Assembly (NCBI GenBank): GCA_964553045.1
Contig: CAZKJG010000010.1
Location: 37,164-101,163 of the forward strand
DNA from: JAWLEP01 sp964553045
Lineage (GTDB): Bacteria > Fermentibacterota > Fermentibacteria > Fermentibacterales > JCC-6
Direction of reading: 5' to 3'
DNA length: 64,000 bases
The notes below the pieces were generated by a model, which saw only the letters and a program-made list of their open reading frames with translations, made no database searches and had not been told where the DNA came from. Made by a program: the position numbers and the translations under genes. Shown here one piece after another: positions 43,740-52,769 of this stretch (within the stretch, counting starts at the first letter, position 1; each line of letters starts with the position of its first letter).

Positions 43740-44945
43740 CTACTCGCCCCCCCTGGTGACCCGTACACGCAGGACCCGTCTGCCGTCGGCCTTTCGAACC
43801 TGGAAAACCAGCCCCTGGGCCGCTATGCGTTCGCCCACCGACGGTATCCTGCCGCTCACTTCCTCCAGGAACCCGGCGCAGGTGGTGGCGTACTGCGCCT
43901 GCAGGTACACGCCCGTCAGTCGGGACAGCGCGTCCACCCCCAGCGAGCCCGGAACGTCCAGACGGCCCGCCCGCCTTACCACGCCCGGGGGAAGCTCGCC
44001 GTCTTCCGCCACTCCCTGGAAGAGGGCTATCTCCAGGACGTCGTCCACCGTCACTATGCCGCTCCAGTCCCCGTACTCGTCGAACACCGCTCCGATCTCC
44101 GCGCCGGTCCGCCGCAGGCCCTTCAGGACCCTGCGGGCGGACACGGTCTCGGGGAAGCCGGGAATGGCGTGTATGGCCACCGAGTCCCGTCCGGGGGCCA
44201 GCACGTCCCGGGCCATTACGTAGCCGATCATCTTCTCCCCGGGGCCGTCCACAACCGGGTAGCGTGTATGGCTGGTTTCCCTCACAGCGGCAACCGCCCG
44301 GGACGCCGGCCAGTCCGTGCGCAATATGACGGCGTCGTTTCTGGGGATCATGGCGTTCTTGCAGCTCATGTGGTCGAGGTTCATCAGCGCCAGCGTGGGT
44401 CGGGCCTCCTCCCCCAGGACCCCCTCCAGCCTTCCCAGCTCCACCAGCGAGACCATCTCCGAACGGTCCAGGCTGTCGTCTGCGGAAGCCTGGGCGCTGA
44501 CGTGGCGAAGAGGGTAGGAGCCCATGCGGCTGAGAAGCCGGTTTACGGGGAGGGACAGCGCGATCAGCCTGTCCACGGGAACCGCCGCCCTGCGGCTCCA
44601 GGCCTCCGCGTGGTGAACGGCCAGGGTCTTGGGCGATATCTCGCCCACCACCAGCAGGACGAAGGTCATGCCCAGGACGGATACCCCCATGCCCAGGGAG
44701 CCTCCCAGGTAGTCGGCCACCAGCATGGCGGCCAGAGCGGAGGCCACCACGTTCACGATCGTGTTGCCCAGGAGGATGGTGGAGAGCAGCTGGTCGGGAT
44801 GCTCCAGCATTCGCAGCACCCGTCTGCCGCCCGGGTCGGACTCCAGACGGCGTCTCTGCATCCTGTTGAGGCTGAAGAAGGCGGTCTCGGTGCCGCTGAA
44901 GAACGCCGACAGCAGCAGCAGTACGGGAAGGGCGATCAGCTTCAG
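43740..44945 (-). CDS. CNNM/CorC-family membrane protein (DUF21-CBS-CorC_HlyC), CTG start
   Basis: 401 residues if CTG 44945 starts it. The N-terminus then reads MKLIALPVLLLLSAFFSGTE, the typical DUF21 first helix with motif FFSGTETAFFSLN. No ATG, GTG or TTG lies between the end of the upstream frame and this helix. The CTG overlaps the upstream stop as CTGA and has GGGGAAGA ahead of it. DUF21 (VVGEISPKTLAVHH), two CBS domains (MIPRNDAVILRTDW, TRYPVVDGPGEKMIGYVMARD) and a CorC_HlyC C-terminus (LPPGVVRRAGRLDVPGSL) follow. Cation (Mg2+/Co2+) transporter or regulator. Confidence 0.88.
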   Translation of the reverse strand: MKLIALPVLLLLSAFFSGTETAFFSLNRMQRRRLESDPGGRRVLRMLEHPDQLLSTILLGNTIVNVVASALAAMLVADYLGGSLGMGVSVLGMTFVLLVVGEISPKTLAVHHAEAWSRRAAVPVDRLIALSLPVNRLLSRMGSYPLRHVSAQASADDSLDRSEMVSLVELGRLEGVLGEEARPTLALMNLDHMSCKNAMIPRNDAVILRTDWPASRAVAAVRETSHTRYPVVDGPGEKMIGYVMARDVLAPGRDSVAIHAIPGFPETVSARRVLKGLRRTGAEIGAVFDEYGDWSGIVTVDDVLEIALFQGVAEDGELPPGVVRRAGRLDVPGSLGVDALSRLTGVYLQAQYATTCAGFLEEVSGRIPSVGERIAAQGLVFQVRKADGRRVLRVRVTRGGE

Positions 44946-46258
44946 CGTCTTCCCCGCCTTCCCTCCCCGTCTGTGGATTCCGTCTCGGGAGCCGGGCCCA
45001 GGGTGAACCTGCGGGTCCAGGTCTTGTCGAAGTACTGCCGGCTGGAGTAGGTGGGCTTGATGGACAGCCTCATCGTGTACTCGCCGGCGGGAAGATGGCG
45101 GCCCGACCCGTCGGTCCCGTCCCACTCCACGGCGAGCTCCGGGGTGTCTACCCTCTGGTTCACGACCACTGCTGCCGCCTCGCCGTCGGGCCCCAGGATC
45201 TCCAGCATCACCGAGGAGGTCTCGGTGATCACGGCGCTGAGGGTGAAGCCCCTGGGACGAAGGTCCAGCTCCAGGTCCCTCAGGTCGGTTCCCACCCAGT
45301 AGTACCTGGCGCCGGCCCGCTCGGAGACGAAGATCTGCCCGAAGCGCCGCCACAGCGCAAGTCCCCGGGGATGGTCGAGCTCCCGGTCGCCGGTGCCCTG
45401 ACTTCCCCAGCTGTCCAGGTAGACCAGGTCGGCGTCCAGCTTGTGGACCTGGCAGGTAACGCTGTCGGTCACCCATACGTTGCCCATGTAGTCGAGCTCC
45501 GGGTAGCAGAGGATTCCGCCCCCGAAGTCGGACGCCATCACGGCGGCCGCCATGTCCCCGTCTCGGATCTTCACCAGGCGGCGTCCGTCCTGCATCACCA
45601 CGTACCGGACCGGATCCTCAACCGAGCTGTGCAGCCAGTCGTCGCCGGACACGGACGCGACTCCGGTGGGCATGGCCAGCCCGATGGTGTCCGGAGAGGC
45701 GTCTTCGGGGGAATCGAAGATGTACAGGGCGCCGCCGGCGCGGTCGGTGACGCAGATGGAGCCGTCGCCGTTCACGGACACCGCCCAGGGCTCCTCGAAC
45801 TCGAAGGGCAGCCGCCCCACAGGGCGCAGCCTGGCCCCCTGCCTCTGCAGGAGCATCACGCGGCGGTTGCCGGTATCGGCGACGTAGACCGACCCGTCGG
45901 GCTCGGCGTCGATCCCGTGGGGGTCCCGGAGCTGGTCGTCGTCGGCCCCCTCGCCGCCGTAGAGGCCGAGGGTGTACATGCTGGCGTTGTAGATGATGTG
46001 CCCGCTTCCGCTGTTTACGCCGTAGACCGCCAGCTCGTCGTCGTCCGACCTGCCCGGGTCGTCCCAGGCCTCCAGCTTCACGCAGGCCAGGTCCTGGGGG
46101 TTGTCGAAGCGGACCAGCCCCCCCAGCAGCATGGCCAGCTGCTCGGTTCCCGCCCTGTATATGCCCATGCAGTGCCCGTAGGGGGGAAAGACCATGGTGG
46201 TGGCGTGATCGGGTTCCACAATGAAACCGGCGCACAACGCCACAAGCAGGGCCGTCAT
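44942..46258 (-). CDS. Exported NHL beta-propeller with FlgD-like Ig domain
   Basis: 438 residues. The N-terminal hydrophobic start is a short signal (MTALLVALCAGFIV). Residues about 100-330 hold NHL repeats: RDPHGIDAEPDGSVYVADTGNRR, EEPWAVSVNGDGSICVTDRAGG, and DHPRGLALWRRFGQIFVSERAGA. Residues about 340-415 are a FlgD-like Ig fold, with VEWDGTDGSGRHLPAGEYTM. Such proteins sit outside the cell or on its surface. ATG 46258 overlaps the transglycosylase stop by ATGA, and its own stop makes the CTGA junction with the next gene. Confidence 0.88.
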   Translation of the reverse strand: MTALLVALCAGFIVEPDHATTMVFPPYGHCMGIYRAGTEQLAMLLGGLVRFDNPQDLACVKLEAWDDPGRSDDDELAVYGVNSGSGHIIYNASMYTLGLYGGEGADDDQLRDPHGIDAEPDGSVYVADTGNRRVMLLQRQGARLRPVGRLPFEFEEPWAVSVNGDGSICVTDRAGGALYIFDSPEDASPDTIGLAMPTGVASVSGDDWLHSSVEDPVRYVVMQDGRRLVKIRDGDMAAAVMASDFGGGILCYPELDYMGNVWVTDSVTCQVHKLDADLVYLDSWGSQGTGDRELDHPRGLALWRRFGQIFVSERAGARYYWVGTDLRDLELDLRPRGFTLSAVITETSSVMLEILGPDGEAAAVVVNQRVDTPELAVEWDGTDGSGRHLPAGEYTMRLSIKPTYSSRQYFDKTWTRRFTLGPAPETESTDGEGRRGRR

Positions 46259-48474
46259 GGCTGTCTCCCTTCGTATATCCAGGCCGACCTGAGGACCTTC
46301 TTCACATACATTCTGGTCTCACGGTAGGTAATCTGCTCGATGTACAGCTCCGGGTCACCCGGGTCCCATCCGTGCATGTCGATCCAGCGCCGGGCGTTGC
46401 CCGGACCGGCGTTGTACGCGGCCAGGTAGAGGGGCTCCACCCCTTCGAAGCTCTCGTGCTGGCGGTTGATGTACAGGGCTCCGTACCGGACCGAGTTCTC
46501 CGGAACGTAGAACTCCTCCTCGGACAGCCTGGGCAGCCCGTACCAGCGGGCCACGTCGCCGGCAGTGCCCGGCATCAGCTGAATGAGGCCCCGGGCCCCG
46601 GCCCATGATACCACCCAGCGGTCGAAGTAGCTCTCCTCACGCATGATCCCCTGGAGTACGGAGGGGCTGAGCGAGAGCCCGGCGGCCACCTGCCGGGCCA
46701 GGCTTCCGTAGGGGTCGGGGAAGTAGAAGGGCAGCATTCCTTCGGGCAGCATTCCCTGGCCGTCCTCCCGCAGACCGGTGTCGATACGGCGCATCAGCGT
46801 CATTGCCGCCCGGGTCTCCCCCAGCAGCGAGAGCAGCCTGGCCCGCACCATGGGGTCACCGGTGTCACCATCGGTCAACATGGAGGGCAGAGCGGCGCCG
46901 TAGCCGCTCTCCATCATCTCCACCACCAGGGCTCCCTCCGGAGTGCCGGCGACCGGAGTCCGAAGCGGCGAGGGCGGAGGAGGCTCGGGCAGGTCCATAC
47001 GGCGCCGGGCCAGCATGCCGTAGAACTCCCATGGATGCTCTCCCGCCGCCTGCTCCAGCAGCTGCCGGGAGCTGGAATGCCGGCCGTTCCTGGCCGCATA
47101 GCGGGCCCGCCAGAACAGCATCTCGTCCCGCCAGTAGCTGCGCGGGTACCTCTCGATTCCCAGCCGCCAGACCGAATCGCCGGCGGCGCCCCTGCCCGAC
47201 ATGTACAGGCAGAAGCCGCCCCTCCAGTGGGCCCTGGAATCTCCCTCCCAGACCCCCTCCGACCGCAGCGAGGCCACGTAGGCGTCGGCGGCACGGGGCC
47301 AGTCCTGCTCGCTGTCGAAGTACTTCCCCGCAAGGTAGGCGGCCTCCCTGGCCGTGGGGTGGCCGGGGAACGCGAGCGCCAGCTCGGTATAGGCGGAGTA
47401 GGCGGCCCCGCTCTCCCTGCGGGCCCTGTGGGCACGGGCCCGGTGGAGCATGGCCCTGGCCATCAGGCTGTCCGCTGCGTCCCCGGCGGATAGAACGGAA
47501 TCGCACAGGGCCAGAAGCCGCGAGTACTCACCGTCGGCGCGCAGAAGCGCCATCCTCAGGCCCACCATGAACTCCCTCCGGGCACCCCGACCGCCGGCCA
47601 TCTCCGCCGCCCGGTCGCGCCGCTCGCTCCCGCAGAGAATGTCCGCCACCCTCCAGGAGGCCCCGTACAGGCCGGGCCATCGGAGAACCAGCTCCTCCGC
47701 CGCCACAGCCGCCGCCTCGCCGCCGGCGTCCAGCAGCCCCTCCAGCCGTTCCCGGCCGGCGTCAACGGCGGCCAGCCGCCGGGCCAGCAGCAGCCGAGCC
47801 TCGGCGGTCTCGGCCCCGGTGGCGGCAAAGGAACGTTCCCAGAGGTCGCCTTCGACGTAGAGGAGCTTTTCCAGCTCCAGCAGCACCCGCTGGCAAAGCA
47901 TGGGGAGCACCGCTGCGTCGGCGGCCGCCACCTCCAGCTGCCGGGAGCTGAGCCCCCCGGGGGGCGTGGCCTCGGCCCGAACCATCCGCTCCACGACCCC
48001 CTTCGGGGGGGGAAGCACGATCGTCCCCTGCATCTGCAGCGAGTCGGGGAGGTCCCGCATGAGCCACAGCCGCAGCAGGGGTCTGCCATCGCCGGCCATG
48101 GCCAGGGCCTCCTCGGAACGCCGGGCCATGTCCAGCAATGAGATCTTCCAGCCGTTCAGCGGGCCGTAGCCGGCGGCATCCAGGCTGTCCAGCAGCCGAA
48201 GCGCCCGATCCTCCCGGCCCTGGCAATGGTATATGCCCACCAGCCGCACCAGGGCGTCCGGCAGTCCGATCTCACCCCGATCCAGACCGTTGAGGAGCAT
48301 GCGCCGGGCCCGGCCGTGCCCGCCGTACATCAGCAGCGAGTCGATGCCGGGCAGGGAAGGGGATGCAGGCGCGGGACGTCCTGCAGGGGGCACCGAAGTC
48401 TCCTCCGGAAAGAGGCTGCAGGCAGCCGGCAGCAGAATCCACAGGCACAGGAAGGTGAGCAGAGCTTGCCGCAA
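46255..48474 (-). CDS. Soluble lytic murein transglycosylase lipoprotein (Slt-like)
   Basis: 739 residues. Signal with lipobox LLPAAC, then a long alpha-helical superhelix (residues about 60-580) with TPR-like parts (AAYSAYTELALAFPGHPTARE). A C-terminal SLT domain (about 600-735) has the catalytic Glu in MREESYFDRW, GLIQLMPGTA and LYLAAYNAGPGNARRW. It cuts peptidoglycan to leave 1,6-anhydro ends. The start is TTG 48474, preceded by AGGAGG; no ATG is close. It is ten bases after the purH stop, and overlaps the NHL gene by ATGA. Confidence 0.9.
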   Translation of the reverse strand: MRQALLTFLCLWILLPAACSLFPEETSVPPAGRPAPASPSLPGIDSLLMYGGHGRARRMLLNGLDRGEIGLPDALVRLVGIYHCQGREDRALRLLDSLDAAGYGPLNGWKISLLDMARRSEEALAMAGDGRPLLRLWLMRDLPDSLQMQGTIVLPPPKGVVERMVRAEATPPGGLSSRQLEVAAADAAVLPMLCQRVLLELEKLLYVEGDLWERSFAATGAETAEARLLLARRLAAVDAGRERLEGLLDAGGEAAAVAAEELVLRWPGLYGASWRVADILCGSERRDRAAEMAGGRGARREFMVGLRMALLRADGEYSRLLALCDSVLSAGDAADSLMARAMLHRARAHRARRESGAAYSAYTELALAFPGHPTAREAAYLAGKYFDSEQDWPRAADAYVASLRSEGVWEGDSRAHWRGGFCLYMSGRGAAGDSVWRLGIERYPRSYWRDEMLFWRARYAARNGRHSSSRQLLEQAAGEHPWEFYGMLARRRMDLPEPPPPSPLRTPVAGTPEGALVVEMMESGYGAALPSMLTDGDTGDPMVRARLLSLLGETRAAMTLMRRIDTGLREDGQGMLPEGMLPFYFPDPYGSLARQVAAGLSLSPSVLQGIMREESYFDRWVVSWAGARGLIQLMPGTAGDVARWYGLPRLSEEEFYVPENSVRYGALYINRQHESFEGVEPLYLAAYNAGPGNARRWIDMHGWDPGDPELYIEQITYRETRMYVKKVLRSAWIYEGRQP

Positions 48475-48484
48475 GGGGAACCTC

Positions 48485-49969
48485 CTAGTGCCTGAAGTGG
48501 CGCCGGCCGGTGAGCAGCATGGCCATGTCGTGCTCATCGGCGGCCTCTATGACCTCTTCGTCCCTGATGGAGCCTCCGGGCTGCACGATGCTGGCTATTC
48601 CCGCCTCGGCCGCCCTGTCCGGACCGTCCCGGAAGGGGAAGAAACCGTCGCTGGCCAGCGAGGCCCCCTTCAGGTCCAGCCCCTCCCGGCGTGCCCTGCG
48701 TATGGCCAGGTCGAGGCTCTCGATCCTGCTCATCTGGCCGGCTCCCACACCCAGTACGCGGTCGGCTGCGGCTATGACGATGGCGTTGCTCCTGGTGGGC
48801 CTGCATACCCGCCAGGCCAGGTCCAGCGCCCGCATCTCAACATCGTCAGGCGACCGGCGGGTGGCCACCGCAGCCCCCTCGAGGTCGTCGGCGGACCGGT
48901 CGGGGTCCTGCAGCAGAAGCCCGCCCCAGACGGACCTGCAAGCGGTTCCCGGCTCACGGGGTCCTTTCGGCATGCGCAGCACCCTCAGCTTCTTCCTTCG
49001 CAGAAGTCTGGCCAGAGCGTCCTCCCCGTACGCCGTGGCCATGACTATCTCCAGAAAGAGGCCCTTCAGCCGGGCCACCATGTCCATGTCCACCCGCCCC
49101 CGAACCGCCAGGATTCCGCCGTAGGGCGAGACCGTATCCGCCGCGAAAGCGTTCTCGAAAGCCATTCTGGGGGTCTCGGCAACGGCTGCCCCGCACGGGT
49201 TGCCGTGCTTCATCAGCACCGCAGCCGGGCCCCGGCCCGGCATGTCGGCAAGAAGATCCCATGCTGCGTCGGCGTCCATGTAGTTGTTGTAGCTCAGGGT
49301 CTTGCCGCCCAGTACCTCGGCGGCTCCCAGCCCGCGCCGGGGCCATTCGAGATGCACCCGGGCGGACTGATGGGGGTTCTCGCCGTATCGCAGCTCCGGG
49401 ACACTGCCCTCTTCCAGCCTGAGGGCCACCTCGCGGTCGTACCCGGATGTGGCGTCGAAGGCCCGCGCGGCCAGGCTGCGGCGCATGTCCTCGCCTACTT
49501 CTCCCTGACGGAGCGCCCGCAGGACCGGCCGGTAGTCGTCCCTGGAGGACAGGGCGATGACGTGACGCCAGTTCTTGGCCGCGGCCCTGACCATGGCCGG
49601 GCCGCCGATGTCTATCAGCTCCACCAGCTCGCGGCTGTCGGGCTCCATCGGGGCAGTGCGGGAGAAATCGTAGAAGTCAACCGCTACCAGATCGAATACG
49701 GTCCGGCCCTCGCCCTCCATCCGGTCGCGGTCCTCTCCGGCGGCCAGGATACCCGCGTGCAGCTCCGGGTGCAGAGTCTTCACCCTTCCGCCCAGTATGC
49801 TGACGATGCCCGTGATGTCCGAGGTGGGAACCACCCCGACACCGGCCTCGGCCAAGTGCCTGGCCGTTCCCCCGGAGGCGCAGATGGTCCAGCCCATCTC
49901 CGCCAGTCCCAGGGCGAGCTCCGCCGTCCCCTCCTTGTCAAATGCGCTGATCAGTGCCGTTCTGCCCAT
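48485..49969 (-). CDS. purH: Bifunctional AICAR transformylase / IMP cyclohydrolase
   Basis: 494 residues. The last two steps of IMP synthesis. The N-terminal IMP cyclohydrolase part has ASGGTARHLAEAGV, GGRVKTLHPELHAGIL and IDIGGPAMVRAAAKN. The AICAR transformylase part has LMKHGNPCGAAV (catalytic Lys-His), RSNAIVIAAADRVLGVGAGQ, ASDGFFPFRDG and the closing TGRRHFRH. All signatures are intact. ATG 49969 lies inside the last 32 bases of nadE. Confidence 0.96.
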   Translation of the reverse strand: MGRTALISAFDKEGTAELALGLAEMGWTICASGGTARHLAEAGVGVVPTSDITGIVSILGGRVKTLHPELHAGILAAGEDRDRMEGEGRTVFDLVAVDFYDFSRTAPMEPDSRELVELIDIGGPAMVRAAAKNWRHVIALSSRDDYRPVLRALRQGEVGEDMRRSLAARAFDATSGYDREVALRLEEGSVPELRYGENPHQSARVHLEWPRRGLGAAEVLGGKTLSYNNYMDADAAWDLLADMPGRGPAAVLMKHGNPCGAAVAETPRMAFENAFAADTVSPYGGILAVRGRVDMDMVARLKGLFLEIVMATAYGEDALARLLRRKKLRVLRMPKGPREPGTACRSVWGGLLLQDPDRSADDLEGAAVATRRSPDDVEMRALDLAWRVCRPTRSNAIVIAAADRVLGVGAGQMSRIESLDLAIRRARREGLDLKGASLASDGFFPFRDGPDRAAEAGIASIVQPGGSIRDEEVIEAADEHDMAMLLTGRRHFRH

Positions 49970-50723
49970 GCTCTCCTATCCATCCCCTGGCGTCGAAGGC
50001 CGGCGCCGGCCTCCTCTTGTGCTCGCTATCCTCCATCATCTTCTCTATTCGCCGGGCGGCCTCCGGGTCCACGGAGCTTCCCGGCCGCCAGTCCGGGTCG
50101 AGGTACATTCTTATCTGGTCGTAGCTGACCCCCATCTCACCCTCGTCGGTCTGACCGGGCCACAGGCCCGCGCTGGGCGCCTTCTCCAGAAGCCAGTCGG
50201 GCAGACCGAGAGCCTCCGCGACCTTCCTCACCTCGTCCTTGTACAGCCCGGCCTGGGGCTGGATGTCCGCCGCCCCGTCACCCCATTTGGTCCAGTATCC
50301 GACCGAGATCTCCGAGAGGTTGCCGGTTCCCTGAACGAGCCTTCCCGGGGAATGGGCGTACAGCATCACCATGCGCAGCCTGGCCTTGATGTTGGCCACG
50401 TTGAGCTTGCTTCGGTCGCCGGGGTTTCCCGCTTTCAGAAAGGTATCAAGTACCCTGTCCAGCGGTACGACCTTCAGCTCCAACCCCAGCAGGTCGGCAA
50501 GCCTCTCGGCGTCTCTGGAGTCTTCGGAGCCGCTTCCGCAGGGCATCGACACGGCCAGGACCCGGTGGGCGCCCAGGGCCCTTTCCGCCAGGGCCGCGCC
50601 CAGCCCGGAATCTATGCCGCCACTGAGGCCCAGAACGACTCCGTCGGCTCCGGCCTCGTCCACCCTTGCGGCGATCCACTCGCTTATGGCGTCGGCCAGC
50701 CGGAGGAAAAGTCCCTCATCCAT
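49938..50723 (-). CDS. nadE: NH3-dependent NAD+ synthetase
   Basis: 261 residues. Makes NAD from deamido-NAD with ammonia. P-loop SGGIDS at residues 34-39. QGTGNLSEISVGYWTKWGDG and ADIQPQAGLYKDEVRKVA are diagnostic, as is PSAGLWPGQTDEGEMGVSYDQI. There is no N-terminal glutaminase domain, so it should depend on free ammonia. The C-terminal tail overlaps purH by 32 bases, an unusually large overlap. A GAGGAG site is ten bases before ATG 50723. Confidence 0.95.
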   Translation of the reverse strand: MDEGLFLRLADAISEWIAARVDEAGADGVVLGLSGGIDSGLGAALAERALGAHRVLAVSMPCGSGSEDSRDAERLADLLGLELKVVPLDRVLDTFLKAGNPGDRSKLNVANIKARLRMVMLYAHSPGRLVQGTGNLSEISVGYWTKWGDGAADIQPQAGLYKDEVRKVAEALGLPDWLLEKAPSAGLWPGQTDEGEMGVSYDQIRMYLDPDWRPGSSVDPEAARRIEKMMEDSEHKRRPAPAFDARGWIGEHGQNGTDQRI

Positions 50724-50756
50724 AGGCTGAAGCTCCTCTCCATAGCTGTTTGCCGT

Positions 50757-52769
50757 CTACTCCGGCAGCAGGGTCAGCCGGCGCTCCACCGGCTCGGCCG
50801 ACTCCACGGCAACGCTGACCGGGCGGCCCTCGTGGCGGAAGGCCTCCGGAGCCCTGTCCAGGAACCTGCCTGGAACCAGGCCCTCCGCCGGCATGTCGGC
50901 GAGACGCACGAAGCTTCCGAACTCGGCCACCCCGGTCACCACTCCGTCGATTACCATTCCGCTGCGCCGCGACAGGAATTCCAGCGCCACCAGCTCCATG
51001 CTGGAGCGCTCGGCCTGCTCGGCCCGACGCTCGGCGCAGCTGCAGGCCGCGGCCAGCGCTCCCATGGACTCCGCCTCGGGCAGCTCCCCGGCATCGAGGG
51101 CGGAGAGGACCTGGTGCACCAGAAGGTCGGGGTAGCGCCTTATGGGGCTGGTGAAGTGCATGTAGCTGTGCAGCGCCAGGCCGAAGTGGCCGTCGTTGGC
51201 GGGCGAGTACTCGGCCTTTCTCATCGACCGGAGCACAGCCTCGGACACCAGGTCCTCCAGGGGCCCTCCCCGGTATTCGTCCATCAGTCGGCTGAGCTGG
51301 TCGGCGTGCAGGTCAATGGAGGCCGGGGGCTCTATGCCCAGCTCCCGCAGCCTGCCTTCGAGTTTCTCCCTGGCCTCATCGTCGGGGTCGGGATGCACCC
51401 TGTAGAGCACCGGGAGGGAGGACCAGCCGCAGAAGTCGGCCACCGCCCTGTTGGCCTCCACCATGAATACCTCTATCAGCCGGTGCGACTCGGTCTGCAC
51501 CTGTCTCTGGAAACCCGCCGGCCTCCCGTCGGGGCCCCAGGCCACCCTGAACTCCCTCCCGGTGATCTCCAGTGCGCCCCGGCTCCTCATCCGCCGGCGC
51601 AGCACCCGGGCGAGCTGCAGGGCCGGACGGAAGTGGTGGGCCAGGTCCCGGTCCTCCGCCCCGCCCCGAATGAGGCCGTCGGCCTCCTCGTACGTGAGGC
51701 GGCGGGATGAGCGGATGACGGTGGGTTCGACCTCCAGGTCGGTCCTCTCGCCCTGTGGGTCGAAACGCATTGTCACCGTCCTGGCCAGCCTGTCCTCCCC
51801 GGGCCGCAGGCTGCAGGCCCCGTTGGAGAGGGCCTCGGGAAGCATCGGGATTACCCGGTCGGGCAGGTAGACGCTGGTCCCGCGGGCCCGCGCCTCCAGG
51901 TCCAGGGCGCCGCAGGAGGGGACGTAGGCGCCAACGTCCGCGATGTGCACCCGGAGAACCCAGCCGCCCCGCCCGTCGGGCTCCACGTCGATGGCGTCGT
52001 CGAAGTCCCGGGCGTCGGCCGGGTCTATCGTGAAAACGAAGCGTCCGGTGAGATCGGTGCGTCCCCGGGTCGAGACGGGCCTTGAAGCGGAGGCCTGCGC
52101 CTCTTCCATGGCATCTGCGGGGAACTCCGTCCGCAGCTCCTGCTCCGCCGTCACGGCATCCACGAGCACGCTGGGACGGGAGGGGTCGCCCAGCACCCGG
52201 GTCACCGTGGCCGTGTGCCTGCGGTCGTGGTAGGCCAGCTCGGCGTAGACCGCCTGTCCGGCGCGGGCCTCGACCCCTGTGGCCAGGGCGGCCCGCAGCG
52301 GGCCGGGTACCGTCGGGTCGAGGGGCTTGATGCGCCACGACCGGCGGCTCTTATGCAGTATGCCGCTTACTCCGGACCTGGCCCTGTCGATGACGTCTGT
52401 CACTACGCCCCGCCCGCCGCCGGGCCGGCCGGACAGCTTTCTCACGCGGATCCGGTCGCCGGTCAGGGCCCCCGCCGTATCTTGGTCCCGCACCTCCAGC
52501 CGGCCGGTATCGGTGTACACTACCCCGCCCCCGCTGGCTCTGGCCCGAAACCGGCCCTCATGCACGCCGGCGGCGCCGGGAAGCGAGTACCTCCCCCCAC
52601 CCATCTCGACCAGCTCACCGTCGTCAACGAGGCCCTCGACGGCTCCGGCCAGGTCGGGATGCTCCCCCTCGAGCGCCGAGGAGATCTCGGCGAAGGACAT
52701 TCGGCCCTCCTGCCGGCCCCGGAAGAGGCTGAGCACCGCCTGACGTGTATGGGATCTTCCGGAGGTCAA
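50757..52769 (-). CDS. rnr: Ribonuclease R (RNB family 3'-5' exoribonuclease)
   Basis: 670 residues. N-terminal winged helix (AVLSLFRGRQEGRMSFAEI), cold-shock-like domains, RNB catalytic core with DPADARDFDDAIDVE, RVHIADVGAYV, GTSVYLPDRVIPMLP and MHFTSPIRRYPDLLVHQ, and a C-terminal S1 domain (GMVIDGVVTGVAEFGSFVRL). It degrades structured RNA. The start is TTG 52769, overlapping the upstream stop as TTGA. The gap to nadE is 33 bases. Confidence 0.93.
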   Translation of the reverse strand: MTSGRSHTRQAVLSLFRGRQEGRMSFAEISSALEGEHPDLAGAVEGLVDDGELVEMGGGRYSLPGAAGVHEGRFRARASGGGVVYTDTGRLEVRDQDTAGALTGDRIRVRKLSGRPGGGRGVVTDVIDRARSGVSGILHKSRRSWRIKPLDPTVPGPLRAALATGVEARAGQAVYAELAYHDRRHTATVTRVLGDPSRPSVLVDAVTAEQELRTEFPADAMEEAQASASRPVSTRGRTDLTGRFVFTIDPADARDFDDAIDVEPDGRGGWVLRVHIADVGAYVPSCGALDLEARARGTSVYLPDRVIPMLPEALSNGACSLRPGEDRLARTVTMRFDPQGERTDLEVEPTVIRSSRRLTYEEADGLIRGGAEDRDLAHHFRPALQLARVLRRRMRSRGALEITGREFRVAWGPDGRPAGFQRQVQTESHRLIEVFMVEANRAVADFCGWSSLPVLYRVHPDPDDEAREKLEGRLRELGIEPPASIDLHADQLSRLMDEYRGGPLEDLVSEAVLRSMRKAEYSPANDGHFGLALHSYMHFTSPIRRYPDLLVHQVLSALDAGELPEAESMGALAAACSCAERRAEQAERSSMELVALEFLSRRSGMVIDGVVTGVAEFGSFVRLADMPAEGLVPGRFLDRAPEAFRHEGRPVSVAVESAEPVERRLTLLPE

